17,098 nt of DNA from an uncultured bacterium. Its GTDB lineage: Bacteria > Verrucomicrobiota > Kiritimatiellia > RFP12 > UBA1067. Positions 1 to 6,590 of this stretch are shown here, one piece after another; position 1 is the stretch's first letter, and every line of letters starts with the position of its first letter. The stretch covers positions 1 through 17,098 of the forward strand of contig CACZAK010000213.1 in the NCBI GenBank assembly GCA_902779075.1, in the 5' to 3' direction. The position numbers and the translations under genes were made by a program. Below the pieces are notes generated by a model, which saw only the letters and a list, made by a program, of their open reading frames with translations, ran no database searches and was not told the origin of the DNA.

Positions 1-1023
1 TCGACCTTCGCGGTCCTGAACCTCTGCCAGGCGGGCGACCACGTCGTCTCCAGCGCGCAGATCTACGGCGGCACGTTCAACCTCTTCGCCGTCTCGCTGA
101 AGAAGCTCGGCATCGACTTCACGTTCGTGGATCCGGAGGCCTCGCCTGCCGAGATCGCGAAGGCGTTCCGTCCCAATACGAAGTGCGTGTTCGGCGAGAC
201 GGTGGCGAATCCGTCCGGCGTGGTGCTCGACATCGCGAAGTTCGCGAAGGCCGCGCACAAGTTTGGCGTGCCGCTCATCGTGGACAACACGTTCCCCACG
301 CCCGTCCTGTGCCGTCCGTTCGAGTTCGGCGCGGACATCGTGACGCACGCGACGACGAAGTACATGGACGGCCACTCCTCGCAGGTGGGCGGCTGCATCG
401 TGGACAGCGGCAACTTCGACTGGTCGAAGTACCCCGAGCGCTTCGCGGGCCTTGTCGCGCCGGACGAGTCCTACCACGGCCTCTCCTACGTGAAGGCGTT
501 CGGCAAGCAGGCGTACATCGTGAAGGCTACGGCGCACCTCATGCGCGACTTCGGGTCCATCCCCTCGCCGTTCAACGCCTTCCTCCTGAACCTCGGCCTC
601 GAGAGCCTCCACGTGCGTATCCGCCGCCACGCGGAGAGTGCGCTCACGATCGCGAAGTGGCTGCGGAAACAGCCGAAGGTGGCGTGGGTCAACTTCGCCG
701 GACTTCCCGACTCGCCGTACCACAAGCTCGTCAAGAAGCAGTTCAAGGGCACGAGTCCGTGCGGCGTGATGACGTTCGGCATCAAGGGCGGGCGCGCGAA
801 GTCCATCAAGTTCATGGACGCGCTCAAGGTAATCGGCATCGTCACGCACGTGGCGGACGCCTGGAGCTGCGTGCTACACCCCGCCTCGCATACGCACCGC
901 CAGCTCACCGACGCGCAGTTGAAGGCCGCTGGCATCCCGCCGGACCTCATCCGTTTCTCTGTAGGTCTCGAGGATCCGCAGGACCTCATCGCCGACCTCA
1001 AGCAGGCCCTCGCGAAGATCTAA
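1..1023 (+). CDS. metY: O-acetylhomoserine sulfhydrylase (MetY/CysD type), 3' part, 5' end outside window
   Basis: The frame is open from base 1 to a TAA at 1021-1023, so the N-terminus lies upstream of the window. This is a Cys/Met-metabolism PLP-dependent enzyme of the trans-sulfuration family. The PLP-lysine neighbourhood is visible as TTKYMDGHS (Lys codon 358-360), followed by GGCIVDSGNFDW, which is typical of the O-acetylhomoserine sulfhydrylase branch (TKY-x-GGH...GG-x-IVDGG-x-FDW) rather than of cystathionine gamma-synthase. The C-terminus has the usual H-P-A-S-x-T-H and R-F-S-V-G-L-E-D blocks. From family knowledge the enzyme makes homocysteine (or methionine) from O-acetylhomoserine and sulfide or methanethiol in the cytoplasm. 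About 340 residues are visible of a usual ~430. No operon partner is visible; the next gene starts 121 nt downstream after several small palindromes. Confidence 0.9.
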   Translation, partial: STFAVLNLCQAGDHVVSSAQIYGGTFNLFAVSLKKLGIDFTFVDPEASPAEIAKAFRPNTKCVFGETVANPSGVVLDIAKFAKAAHKFGVPLIVDNTFPTPVLCRPFEFGADIVTHATTKYMDGHSSQVGGCIVDSGNFDWSKYPERFAGLVAPDESYHGLSYVKAFGKQAYIVKATAHLMRDFGSIPSPFNAFLLNLGLESLHVRIRRHAESALTIAKWLRKQPKVAWVNFAGLPDSPYHKLVKKQFKGTSPCGVMTFGIKGGRAKSIKFMDALKVIGIVTHVADAWSCVLHPASHTHRQLTDAQLKAAGIPPDLIRFSVGLEDPQDLIADLKQALAKI

Positions 1024-1144
1024 TCTGTATACAGATGACACAGTTGTGCACAAAAGGCACAGTCCCTTACAGGCTATAAATCAAAATTAACACGATACAG
1101 TTGTATAAAATCCCTTCTGGGACTTTTGGCAAGGATTCTGCTAC

Positions 1145-1828
1145 ATGTTTGGCTTTGGAAAGAAGAAAAGGCGTACAATGAACGAAGAAGAAGAGAAGAA
1201 GTCGGCCGGCGAGCCGGAAAATCCGGAGAATCAGGAAAGCCCGGAAAGTCCGGAGAATCCGGAAAGTCCGGAGAATCCGGAGAATCCGGAAACTCCGGAG
1301 AATCCGGAAAGTCTGGAAACTCCGGAAACTCCGGAAACTCCGGAGAATCCGGAAACCCCGGAAAAGCCGGCCGAGCCGAACTGGAAAGACCAGTACGCGC
1401 GTATGCTCGCCGATTTCGACAACTACCGCAAGCGCGTGGCGCGCGACCGTGAGGAACTCGCGCAGTTCGCTGCGAAGGACATTTTGAAGGACCTTCTGCC
1501 CACCGTGGACAACCTTGCGCTCGCCCTTGAAAAGGCTGAGAACAAAGACGATCCCTTTGTGCAGGGCGTCAAGCTCGCGTATGACGGTTTCCTCAAGGCG
1601 CTTGCCGACCATGGCGCAACGCCGATTGATTCTGTCGGCGAGCCGTTCGACGCCAATTTCCACGACGCGCTCGCGCAGCTTCCTTCGTCCGACGTGGCGG
1701 AAGGCGTAATAATGAACGAGGTGAAACGCGGCTGGCTGCTCCACGGCAAGCTCCTGCGCGCCGCGCAGGTCGTTGTCTCCAGCGGCGCGCCGGAGAAGCC
1801 CGCCGAGAATCCGGCGGCGGAGGCGTGA
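1145..1828 (+). CDS. grpE: GrpE, nucleotide exchange factor of DnaK
   Basis: A 227-residue protein. After an acidic Pro-Glu-rich N-terminal tail come [18 protein letters not shown] and the long dimerisation helix, then the [13 protein letters not shown] and V-x-RGW-x-L-x-G-x-LLR-x-A-x-V blocks that define GrpE. GrpE dimers release ADP from DnaK in the cytoplasm. The ATG at 1145 has AAGGA at 1131-1135 (9 nt away); an in-frame ATG at 1178 preceded by a purine tract is the alternative start. dnaJ begins 1 nt after the TGA, so the two are almost certainly cotranscribed and translationally coupled; dnaK is not in the window. The odd part is residues 25-78, which are 18 consecutive tripeptides of the type (S/N/T)-P-E, much longer than the usual GrpE tail. 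Confidence 0.95.
   Translation: MFGFGKKKRRTMNEEEEKKSAGEPENPENQESPESPENPESPENPENPETPENPESLETPETPETPENPETPEKPAEPNWKDQYARMLADFDNYRKRVARDREELAQFAAKDILKDLLPTVDNLALALEKAENKDDPFVQGVKLAYDGFLKALADHGATPIDSVGEPFDANFHDALAQLPSSDVAEGVIMNEVKRGWLLHGKLLRAAQVVVSSGAPEKPAENPAAEA
1217..1378 (+). repeat. Coding 9-bp/tripeptide repeat in grpE
   Basis: A run of about 18 nine-base units close to CCGGAGAAT / CCGGAAAGT / CCGGAAACT encodes (N/S/T)PE tripeptides in the GrpE N-terminal tail. The period is three codons, so gain or loss of a unit would not break the frame. Such arrays are prone to slippage, and the tail length is likely to vary between strains (inference). Confidence 0.85.
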
Positions 1829-1829
1829 C

Positions 1830-3026
1830 ATGGCCGAGAAACGCGACTATTACGAGGTCTTGGGCGTCTCCAAGACAGCGAGTGCGGACGAAATCAAGAG
1901 CGCGTACCGCAAGCTCGCGATGAAGTGGCATCCCGACCGCAACCCCGACAACCCGGAGGCGAAGGAGAAGTTCCAGGAGGCGTCCGAGGCGTATGAGGTG
2001 CTGTCGAACCCCGAGAAACGCCAGCGGTATGACCAGTTCGGACACCAGGGCGTCAACTTCGGCCCTGGCGGCTTCGACTTCGGGCGCGACTTCTCGCATT
2101 TCCAGGACGTGGACCTGAACGACATCCTCGGCGCGTTCTTCGGCGGCGGGGGCGGCGGGTTCAGCGGCTTCGGCGACTTCTTTGGCGGCGGACGCCGTCG
2201 GCGTGCGGCCGATCCGAACGGTCCCCAGCCCGGCGCGGACATGACGATGGAGATGGAGATTGACTTTGAGGAGGCCGTGTTCGGTAGCGAGCGCACGATG
2301 AAGCTCACCGTGCCCGACCAGTGTCCCGACTGCCACGGCTCGGGCGCGGCGAGCGGCTCGAAGCGCGTGACGTGTCCGACCTGCCACGGACACGGTGCCG
2401 TGATCGGCGGTGGTGGGTTCTTCCAGATTCGCCAGACGTGTCCGAAATGTGGTGGCAGCGGAACGGTCGTGGAACATCCGTGCCGGACGTGCAGCGGCTC
2501 CGGACAGGTCCGCACGCCCCGCACGATCACGCTGCGCATCCCGAAGGGCGTGGACACCGGTTCGCGTCTGCGCCTCTCCGGCAAGGGCGCGGGCGGCCTG
2601 CGCGGCGGCGCGCCGGGCGATCTCTACGTTGTCCTCAACGTGCGCGACAGTGACGTGTTTGAGCGGGAGGACACGGACCTTTTCGTGACGGTGCCCATCT
2701 CGCCAGTCCTCGCTGCGCTCGGCGGAAGCGTGGACATCCCCACGCCCGACGGCGTGGCCACGGTGAGCCTGCCGGCCGGCACGCCGAACGGCAAGCAGTT
2801 CCGTCTGCGCGGGAAGGGCGTGCCCGATTTGCGCGGCGGTCCTGTAGGCGACCTCGTGGCGCGCGTCGTCTTTGAGGTGCCCACGCGCCTCACGGGCAAA
2901 CAGCGCGGTGCGCTTGAAGAACTTGCGAAGACGCTCGACCCTGGCAACTTCCCAGAGGCCCGTGCATTCGGTGACCGACTCAAGACATTCTACAGTCGCC
3001 GTGACAAGCTCAATTCCCGTTCGTGA
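1830..3026 (+). CDS. dnaJ: DnaJ (Hsp40) co-chaperone
   Basis: A 398-residue type I J-protein. The order is J domain (residues 1-70, HPD at 34-36), Gly/Phe-rich linker (about 75-130), zinc-finger domain with four CxxCxGxG-type motifs at residues 165, 182, 204 and 218 (the second reads CPTCHGHG), and the C-terminal substrate-binding and dimerisation domains. DnaJ delivers unfolded clients to DnaK and stimulates its ATPase in the cytoplasm. The ATG at 1830 is chosen because [13 protein letters not shown] is the canonical J-domain opening and it follows the grpE stop by one base; an upstream in-frame start at 1773 would lie inside grpE. Length and motif content are normal, with no lesion seen. 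Confidence 0.97.
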   Translation: MAEKRDYYEVLGVSKTASADEIKSAYRKLAMKWHPDRNPDNPEAKEKFQEASEAYEVLSNPEKRQRYDQFGHQGVNFGPGGFDFGRDFSHFQDVDLNDILGAFFGGGGGGFSGFGDFFGGGRRRRAADPNGPQPGADMTMEMEIDFEEAVFGSERTMKLTVPDQCPDCHGSGAASGSKRVTCPTCHGHGAVIGGGGFFQIRQTCPKCGGSGTVVEHPCRTCSGSGQVRTPRTITLRIPKGVDTGSRLRLSGKGAGGLRGGAPGDLYVVLNVRDSDVFEREDTDLFVTVPISPVLAALGGSVDIPTPDGVATVSLPAGTPNGKQFRLRGKGVPDLRGGPVGDLVARVVFEVPTRLTGKQRGALEELAKTLDPGNFPEARAFGDRLKTFYSRRDKLNSRS

Positions 3027-3051
3027 CGGCGGCGCGGATTTATGATATACT
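3023..3051 (+). promoter_or_regulatory. Predicted sigma70-type promoter for the nfu-iorB-paaK operon
   Basis: GTGACG (3023-3028, overlapping the dnaJ stop) and TATACT (3046-3051) are separated by 17 bp. It lies 33 nt before the next start codon, which has a strong AGAGGAGAGG purine site at about 3069-3078. The -35 matches the consensus at 4 of 6 positions. Confidence 0.5.
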
Positions 3052-3083
3052 ATTGCCGAATCTTCCAAAGAGGAGAGGAATAG

Positions 3084-3308
3084 ATGACGCTCGAAGAACA
3101 GGTTAAGGCGATGCTTGAGGCACTCCGTCCTATGTTGCAGCAGGACGGAGGAGACCTTGAATTCGTCAAGATGGAAGGCAAGACGGTCACGCTGAAGCTC
3201 GTGGGCCACTGCGGGTCGTGTCCGTACGCGATGATGACGCTCAAGAGCGGCATCGAGCAGAAGCTGCGCGAGCTGGATCCGGAACTTGTCGTGGAGCGCG
3301 CCGAATGA
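3084..3308 (+). CDS. NifU-like C-terminal domain (Nfu-type Fe-S carrier)
   Basis: A 74-residue stand-alone Nfu domain. The family signature is visible: L-R-P-x-L-x-x-DGGD-L-E near residues 13-25, then GHCGSCP with the cluster-binding cysteines at 43 and 46. Nfu proteins hold a [4Fe-4S] cluster between two subunits and pass it to target enzymes in the cytoplasm. Its stop overlaps the iorB start by 4 nt (ATGA), so it is the first gene of a tight operon whose second product belongs to a Fe-S oxidoreductase family. A role in supplying clusters to that enzyme is an inference from position. The start codon is fixed by the strong purine-rich ribosome binding site just upstream. Confidence 0.9.
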   Translation: MTLEEQVKAMLEALRPMLQQDGGDLEFVKMEGKTVTLKLVGHCGSCPYAMMTLKSGIEQKLRELDPELVVERAE

Positions 3309-3895
3309 AAACCGTGAACGTATCGCTCGTGGGCGTGGGCGGCCAGGGCATCCTCCTCACGGCGAACCTGCTGGCGGACGCGGCCGCGCTGAGCGGCCTC
3401 GACGTCAAGAAGAGCGAAATCCACGGCATGGCCCAGCGCGGCGGCAGCGTGATTTCGTCCGTGCGCTTCGGCGACGAGGTGCACAGCCCCATCATCCCCG
3501 AGGGACAGAGCGACGTCTTGGTGGCGTTTGACCGCCTGGAGGGCCTGCGCTGGCAGGGGTTCCTCGCGAAGGGCGGCAAGGTGCTGATGAACAACGTCGA
3601 CCTCGTGCCCGTCACGGTGTCGAGCGGACTCCAGCAGCCGGTCACGGACTTCGAGGCGCGTCTTGCGAAGGCGTTCCCCGACGTGATCATGGTCGACGCC
3701 GCGAAGATCGCGGACGAAGTGGGCAACGCGCGCACGATGAACATGGTCATTGCGGGCGCGCTCTCCGCGCTCGTGCCGTTCGAGGAGTCGAAGTGGATCG
3801 AGGCCATGGAGCAGATGCTCACGGGCCCGAAGGCAAAGCTTTTACCAGTCAACAAAGAGGCGTTCGCTCGCGGACGAAAGGTGGTGTTGGGATGA
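3305..3895 (+). CDS. iorB: Indolepyruvate ferredoxin oxidoreductase, beta subunit
   Basis: A 196-residue protein of the pyruvate/2-ketoacid ferredoxin oxidoreductase gamma-domain family. The N-terminal glycine-rich GVGGQG (residues 10-15) and K-x-SEIHGMAQRGG-x-V are typical of IorB. With IorA (the TPP and ferredoxin-like subunit) it oxidatively decarboxylates arylpyruvates from aromatic amino acids to aryl-acetyl-CoA, reducing ferredoxin; it is oxygen-sensitive, pointing to anaerobic life. It overlaps nfu by 4 nt and the ligase gene by 4 nt. No iorA is present on either side in this window, although in many genomes iorA is adjacent. The start at 3305 is chosen because of the ATGA overlap and the conserved MKTVNV-type opening. 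Confidence 0.9.
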   Translation: MKTVNVSLVGVGGQGILLTANLLADAAALSGLDVKKSEIHGMAQRGGSVISSVRFGDEVHSPIIPEGQSDVLVAFDRLEGLRWQGFLAKGGKVLMNNVDLVPVTVSSGLQQPVTDFEARLAKAFPDVIMVDAAKIADEVGNARTMNMVIAGALSALVPFEESKWIEAMEQMLTGPKAKLLPVNKEAFARGRKVVLG

Positions 3896-5166
3896 AGTTC
3901 TGGAACCGGGAAGTGGAGACGATGAGCCGGGACGCCCTTGAGGCGCTCCAGCTCAAGGGGCTGCAAAAGACGCTCCGTCGCGTGTGGGGGTGCGAATGGT
4001 GGCGCGACCTGCTGCGCAAGCGCGGCATGTCCGACCCCGAGGACGTCAAGAGCCTCGACGACCTCCGCAACCTGCCGTTCCTCACGAAGGAGGACTTCCG
4101 CGAGGCGTATCCGCTCAAGATGTCCACGGTGGACCGCCGCGAGCTCCTCGAGTTCCACATGTCCAGCGGCTCCACGGGCACGCCCGTGGTGATGGCCTAC
4201 ACGAAGAACGACCTCAACCAGTGGGCGGACACGATGGCCCGCTGCTTCACGATGGCCGGTCTCGAGGCGGGCGACGCCTTCCAGATCATGCCCACGTTCG
4301 GCCTCTTCAACGGCGGATTCGGCTGCTACCACGGCTGCCGCAAGATGGGGCTCTTCTGCGTGCCCGCGTCGAGCGGCAACACGGAGCGCCAGATCAAGCT
4401 CATGCGCGACTTCCGTGTGAAGGGCTTCTGCTCCGTCGTGAGCTACGTGCCGCGCATCATCGAGAAGCTCGACGCCTCCAACGATCCCGACATCCCGTCG
4501 CTGCGCGTGGGCGTGTTCGGCAGCGAGACCTTCTCCGACGAAATGCGCAAGAAGATTGAGAACCGCCTCCACATCGAGTGTTTCGACATCTACGGCATGA
4601 CGGAGACGGGCGGTATCGGCACGACCGGACAGGACTGCTCCGCGCACGCGGGCATCCACGTGTGGGACGACTACTACATCACCGAAGTCATCGACCCCGC
4701 GACGGGCAAGAACGTGCCCGACGGCGAGTACGGCGAAGTGGTGTTCACGTCGCTCGCCCGCGAGGCGATGCCGATCATCCGCTACCGCACGCACGACATC
4801 AGCCGCATCCTCTCGCGCGAGAAGTGCGCGTGCGGGCGTACGCACATCCGCATCGACCGCATCACGGGCCGTACGGACGACATGCTGATCGTCAAGGGCG
4901 TCAATTTCTATCCGCGTCAGGTCGAACAGGCGCTCATGGAGATTCCGGGCGTGAAGGACGAGTTCCAGATCATCCTCGAGGAGCACAACGGCATGACGGA
5001 CGTGACGATCAACGTCGAGGCCGAGCCTGGCGTGACCGGTCACACGGTGGCCAAACACCTCCGCGAACGCCTCGGTTTCCTCCCCAAGGGCGACGTCTTC
5101 CCCGTCGGCGCCCTGCCCCGCAGCGAAGGCAAGGCCAAGCGCGTCATCCGCAAGAAAATCGATTAA
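3892..5166 (+). CDS. Phenylacetate-CoA ligase family protein (aryl-acid AMP-forming CoA ligase)
   Basis: A 424-residue adenylate-forming enzyme of the PaaK type. The phosphate-binding loop is SSGSTGTP (91-98), the adenine/aryl pocket YGMTETGG (234-241), RYRTHD begins near residue 297, and the C-terminal lid carries GRTDDMLIVKGVNFYP followed by a Lys-rich EGKAKR near the end. The family makes aryl-acetyl-CoA from the acid, ATP and CoA; in Ior operons it interconverts the aryl acid and CoA ester, allowing ATP recovery from aromatic amino-acid fermentation (family knowledge; substrate not readable from sequence). ATGA overlap with iorB supports coupled translation and a shared pathway. Length is normal for PaaK (about 430). 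Confidence 0.9.
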   Translation: MKFWNREVETMSRDALEALQLKGLQKTLRRVWGCEWWRDLLRKRGMSDPEDVKSLDDLRNLPFLTKEDFREAYPLKMSTVDRRELLEFHMSSGSTGTPVVMAYTKNDLNQWADTMARCFTMAGLEAGDAFQIMPTFGLFNGGFGCYHGCRKMGLFCVPASSGNTERQIKLMRDFRVKGFCSVVSYVPRIIEKLDASNDPDIPSLRVGVFGSETFSDEMRKKIENRLHIECFDIYGMTETGGIGTTGQDCSAHAGIHVWDDYYITEVIDPATGKNVPDGEYGEVVFTSLAREAMPIIRYRTHDISRILSREKCACGRTHIRIDRITGRTDDMLIVKGVNFYPRQVEQALMEIPGVKDEFQIILEEHNGMTDVTINVEAEPGVTGHTVAKHLRERLGFLPKGDVFPVGALPRSEGKAKRVIRKKID

Positions 5167-5188
5167 TTCCAAAACCCATTTCCTACTC

Positions 5189-5224
5189 TACACTTTACAT
5201 TTTACACTTTACACTTTACATTTT
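5189..5224 (+). repeat. Tandem TACAYTT heptamer array upstream of the tRNA
   Basis: Five consecutive heptamers read TACACTT, TACATTT, TACACTT, TACACTT, TACATTT from 5189 to 5223 plus one T. The stretch is AT-rich in a GC-rich setting and ends 4 nt before the mature tRNA 5' end. Function is unknown; no clear -35/-10 pair can be read in it. Confidence 0.8.
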
Positions 5225-5227
5225 CCC

Positions 5228-5304
5228 GGGCGGTTAGCTCAGTTGGTTAGAGCGAGTGCTTTACACGCATTAGGTCGGGGGTCCGAATCCCTCACCGCCC
5301 ACCA
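5228..5304 (+). tRNA. tRNA-Val (anticodon TAC), CCA encoded
   Basis: The acceptor stem GGGCGGT pairs with ACCGCCC, followed by A and an encoded CCA (5302-5304). The D arm has AGCTCAGTTGGTTAGAGC. The anticodon stem AGTGC/GCATT (one G-U) closes loop TTTACAC, giving anticodon TAC, which reads valine GTA. The T arm GGGGG-TCCGAAT-CCCTC closes with one G-U pair. A full 77-nt cloverleaf fits. Confidence 0.95.
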
Positions 5305-5308
5305 CTAA

Positions 5309-5483
5309 AAACTTGTTAACTTGTCAATTTGTAAACTTGCTAACTTGCTAACTTAAAAACTGGAAGGACATTCAGCATGCAGTTACCAAGTTGCCAACTT
5401 CAAAACTTGCCAACTTGGCAACTTGTAAACTTGAAAACTTGTAAACTGGAAGGAAGTATGGTGGGCAGTTACCAAGTTGCCAA
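5309..5483 (+). repeat. 5' array of AACTTG octamers with a 39-bp direct repeat pair
   Basis: From 5309 to 5356 six octamers of the form (N)AACTTG(Y) follow each other, and from 5394 to 5449 seven more of the form NNAACTTG. Each block ends in AAACTGGAAGGA and runs into a 39-bp direct repeat (5359-5397 and 5445-5483, spaced 86 bp). In both copies the outer 10 and last 19 bases are identical and only the central 10 bases differ. The base composition contrasts sharply with the flanking genes. The second copy provides a GGAAGGA and a possible ATG (5458) for the gene that follows. Confidence 0.85.
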
Positions 5484-5499
5484 GAGAGGAACGCGCGCG

Positions 5500-5895
5500 A
5501 TGACCAACAGCGAATTCAAGGTCCAGCTGGAGAAACGAACGGTCGCATTTTCGGTTACGGTCATCAAAATGCTTCGCAAGATCCCTGGCGGACTGGAAAC
5601 GAAGAACATACGTGAACAGGTGATGCGCTCGGCGACGGCAGTAGGGGCGAACTACCGAGAAGCGAATCGCGCCGAATCAAGCGCCGACTTCGTACACAAG
5701 ATTGACGTGGTCGCGAAGGAGGCGTCAGAAAGCGAATATTGGATAACGCTGCTGCATGAGCTCTATCCTCAGGTCGAGGAAGTCGCCTCCGTCCTTGCCG
5801 AAGCCGGCGAACTCACGCGCGTGTTCGACAAGATTCGCCGCACGATGATTGAGCGTTCAACAAAGAATTTGTCAACTTGCCAACTTGCCAACTAG
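5500..5895 (+). CDS. Four-helix-bundle protein (S23/IVP, bAvd-like family)
   Basis: A 131-residue helical protein. The family blocks are clear: R-T-V-A-F-S-V-x-V-I-K-M-L near the start, Q-V-M-R-S-A-T-A-V-G-A-N-Y-R-E-A-N-R-A-E-S, then F-V-H-K-I-D-V-V-A-K-E-A-S-E-S-E-Y-W. Relatives occur as open frames in 23S rRNA intervening sequences, as accessory proteins of diversity-generating retroelements, and as many orphan copies; no reverse transcriptase or variable repeat is seen here. ATG 5500 is preferred because AGAGAGGA lies 9 nt upstream and the family homology begins there; ATG at 5458 and 5377 are in frame but would translate the repeat array. The last residues (STCQLAN) are encoded by the downstream octamer array, so the gene and the repeats are interlocked. 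Function unknown. Confidence 0.85.
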   Translation: MTNSEFKVQLEKRTVAFSVTVIKMLRKIPGGLETKNIREQVMRSATAVGANYREANRAESSADFVHKIDVVAKEASESEYWITLLHELYPQVEEVASVLAEAGELTRVFDKIRRTMIERSTKNLSTCQLAN

Positions 5896-5911
5896 GCAAC
5901 TTGTCAACTGC
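5872..5911 (+). repeat. 3' array of AACTTG octamers
   Basis: Five octamers (TCAACTTG, CCAACTTG, CCAACTAG, GCAACTTG, TCAACTGC) run across the stop codon of the four-helix-bundle gene. They are the same family and orientation as the array at 5309-5449, so the gene lies between direct repeats. Confidence 0.85.
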
Positions 5912-5921
5912 CCTTTTTGTA

Positions 5922-5950
5922 TTGCCATTCGGTCGTCATTACGGCATAAT
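5922..5950 (+). promoter_or_regulatory. Predicted promoter of the 133-aa hypothetical gene
   Basis: TTGCCA (5922-5927) and CATAAT (5945-5950) with a 17-bp spacer. The expected start of transcription falls at about 5956-5958, the first bases of the hairpin below. Confidence 0.55.
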
Positions 5951-5955
5951 GTGTG

Positions 5956-5973
5956 CCGTGGCAAAAGCCACGG
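5956..5973 (+). promoter_or_regulatory. 5' UTR hairpin just before a ribosome binding site
   Basis: CCGTGGC-AAAA-GCCACGG is a perfect 7-bp GC-rich stem with a four-base loop. It ends directly before the GAAAGGA ribosome binding site (5973-5979) of the gene at 5987. There is no T-run, so it is not a terminator; it would sit at the extreme 5' end of the mRNA made from the predicted promoter. Confidence 0.6.
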
Positions 5974-5986
5974 AAAGGAAAAACAC

Positions 5987-6388
5987 ATGAACAAGAACTG
6001 GAACCCAGACCAGGGCTTCCCCACGCCAGAGCAGGTGAAGCGGATGGTCGTCGCCGAGGTGAAGCACATCGCCGAGGCCGAGTACAAATGCGAACGCGGA
6101 GCCGAGGAGAAGTGCGAAAGCCGAAGGGACCGCCTGCGCGCGGCCTACAGGATTCAGCACAAGGCGGTCGGCCGCAAGGTTGACCGGGCCGCGATCTTCT
6201 TCCTCGTGGGCAACGTCGCGTCGGTAACGTTCGCCGCGTGGCGCGGGCTCTTCGCACTCGACATGGTCGCGCTGGCCGAGGCGGGAACCCGCGAGGACTT
6301 CGACGACCTGGAGTTCTTGGTGACACGTGCGCTTGGCGAGCTGAACGGAATCAAGAACCTCCTCTCGCTCGCCCGCCGCATCGTGTAG
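5987..6388 (+). CDS. Hypothetical protein, 133 aa
   Basis: I do not recognise this protein. It opens with MNKNWNPDQGFPTPEQV, has a charged, probably helical central part rich in Glu, Lys and Arg (residues 15-65), then a moderately hydrophobic patch (AAIFFLVGNVASVTFAAWRG) that is short and interrupted for a membrane span, and a helical tail. The ATG at 5987 has GAAAGGA 7 nt upstream and its own promoter with a 5' hairpin. It stands alone: the octamer array lies upstream and a bidirectional terminator downstream, shared with the convergent umuDC-ligase operon. GC content and codon use match the surrounding chromosome, so it is probably a genuine gene of unknown role. Confidence 0.65.
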   Translation: MNKNWNPDQGFPTPEQVKRMVVAEVKHIAEAEYKCERGAEEKCESRRDRLRAAYRIQHKAVGRKVDRAAIFFLVGNVASVTFAAWRGLFALDMVALAEAGTREDFDDLEFLVTRALGELNGIKNLLSLARRIV

Positions 6389-6494
6389 CGGCGGCGCTCA
6401 TCAAGCGGGCGGCGTCGATCCCCGCCCGCATCTTTCGACGGGTGGAACGCCCTGCGACTCACCGTCTGACCGCCCGCGCCAGCACCACGCACAC

Positions 6495-6527
6495 AAAGCC
6501 CGCCACGTCGCCCCGTGGCGGGCTTTT
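6495..6527. terminator. Bidirectional intrinsic terminator
   Basis: A perfect 13-bp stem (AAAGCCCGCCACG at 6495-6507 with CGTGGCGGGCTTT at 6514-6526), a 6-nt loop and a T-run on the right, with an A-run on the left that serves the other strand. It separates the 133-aa gene from the convergent ligase gene. The rest of 6389-6590 shows only GC-rich sequence with no gene. Confidence 0.9.
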
Positions 6528-6590
6528 CCCGTTCAGGCGGGCAACCACCCGCCCACGCGCCGGAACGCGACACGGGCCAACGTGCCCCGC

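Noticed and set aside
1111..1126. Intrinsic terminator after metY (TCCC/GGGA stem)
   Set aside because: The stem is only 4 bp and is followed by CTTTTGG rather than a proper T-run.
1231..1422. Minus-strand Gly-Phe-Ser repeat protein opposite the grpE tail
   Set aside because: It is only the complement of the (S/N/T)PE coding repeat, with no ribosome binding site.
1593..3209. A 538-codon minus-strand frame antisense to dnaJ
   Set aside because: Low-complexity Arg/Ala/His-rich sequence with no motif, lying wholly opposite grpE end, dnaJ and nfu.
3241..5172. A 643-codon open frame on the minus strand antisense to nfu-iorB-paaK
   Set aside because: It is a GC-rich shadow: composition is dominated by Ala, Arg, His, Val and Glu, and the opposite strand holds three well-recognised proteins with proper starts and overlaps.
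5500..5895. Diversity-generating retroelement
   Set aside because: The four-helix-bundle protein resembles bAvd, but no reverse transcriptase, template repeat or adenine-biased variable repeat is seen nearby.
5309..5911. CRISPR array
   Set aside because: The octamers are contiguous with no unique spacers, and the 39-bp repeats occur only twice; no cas gene is present.
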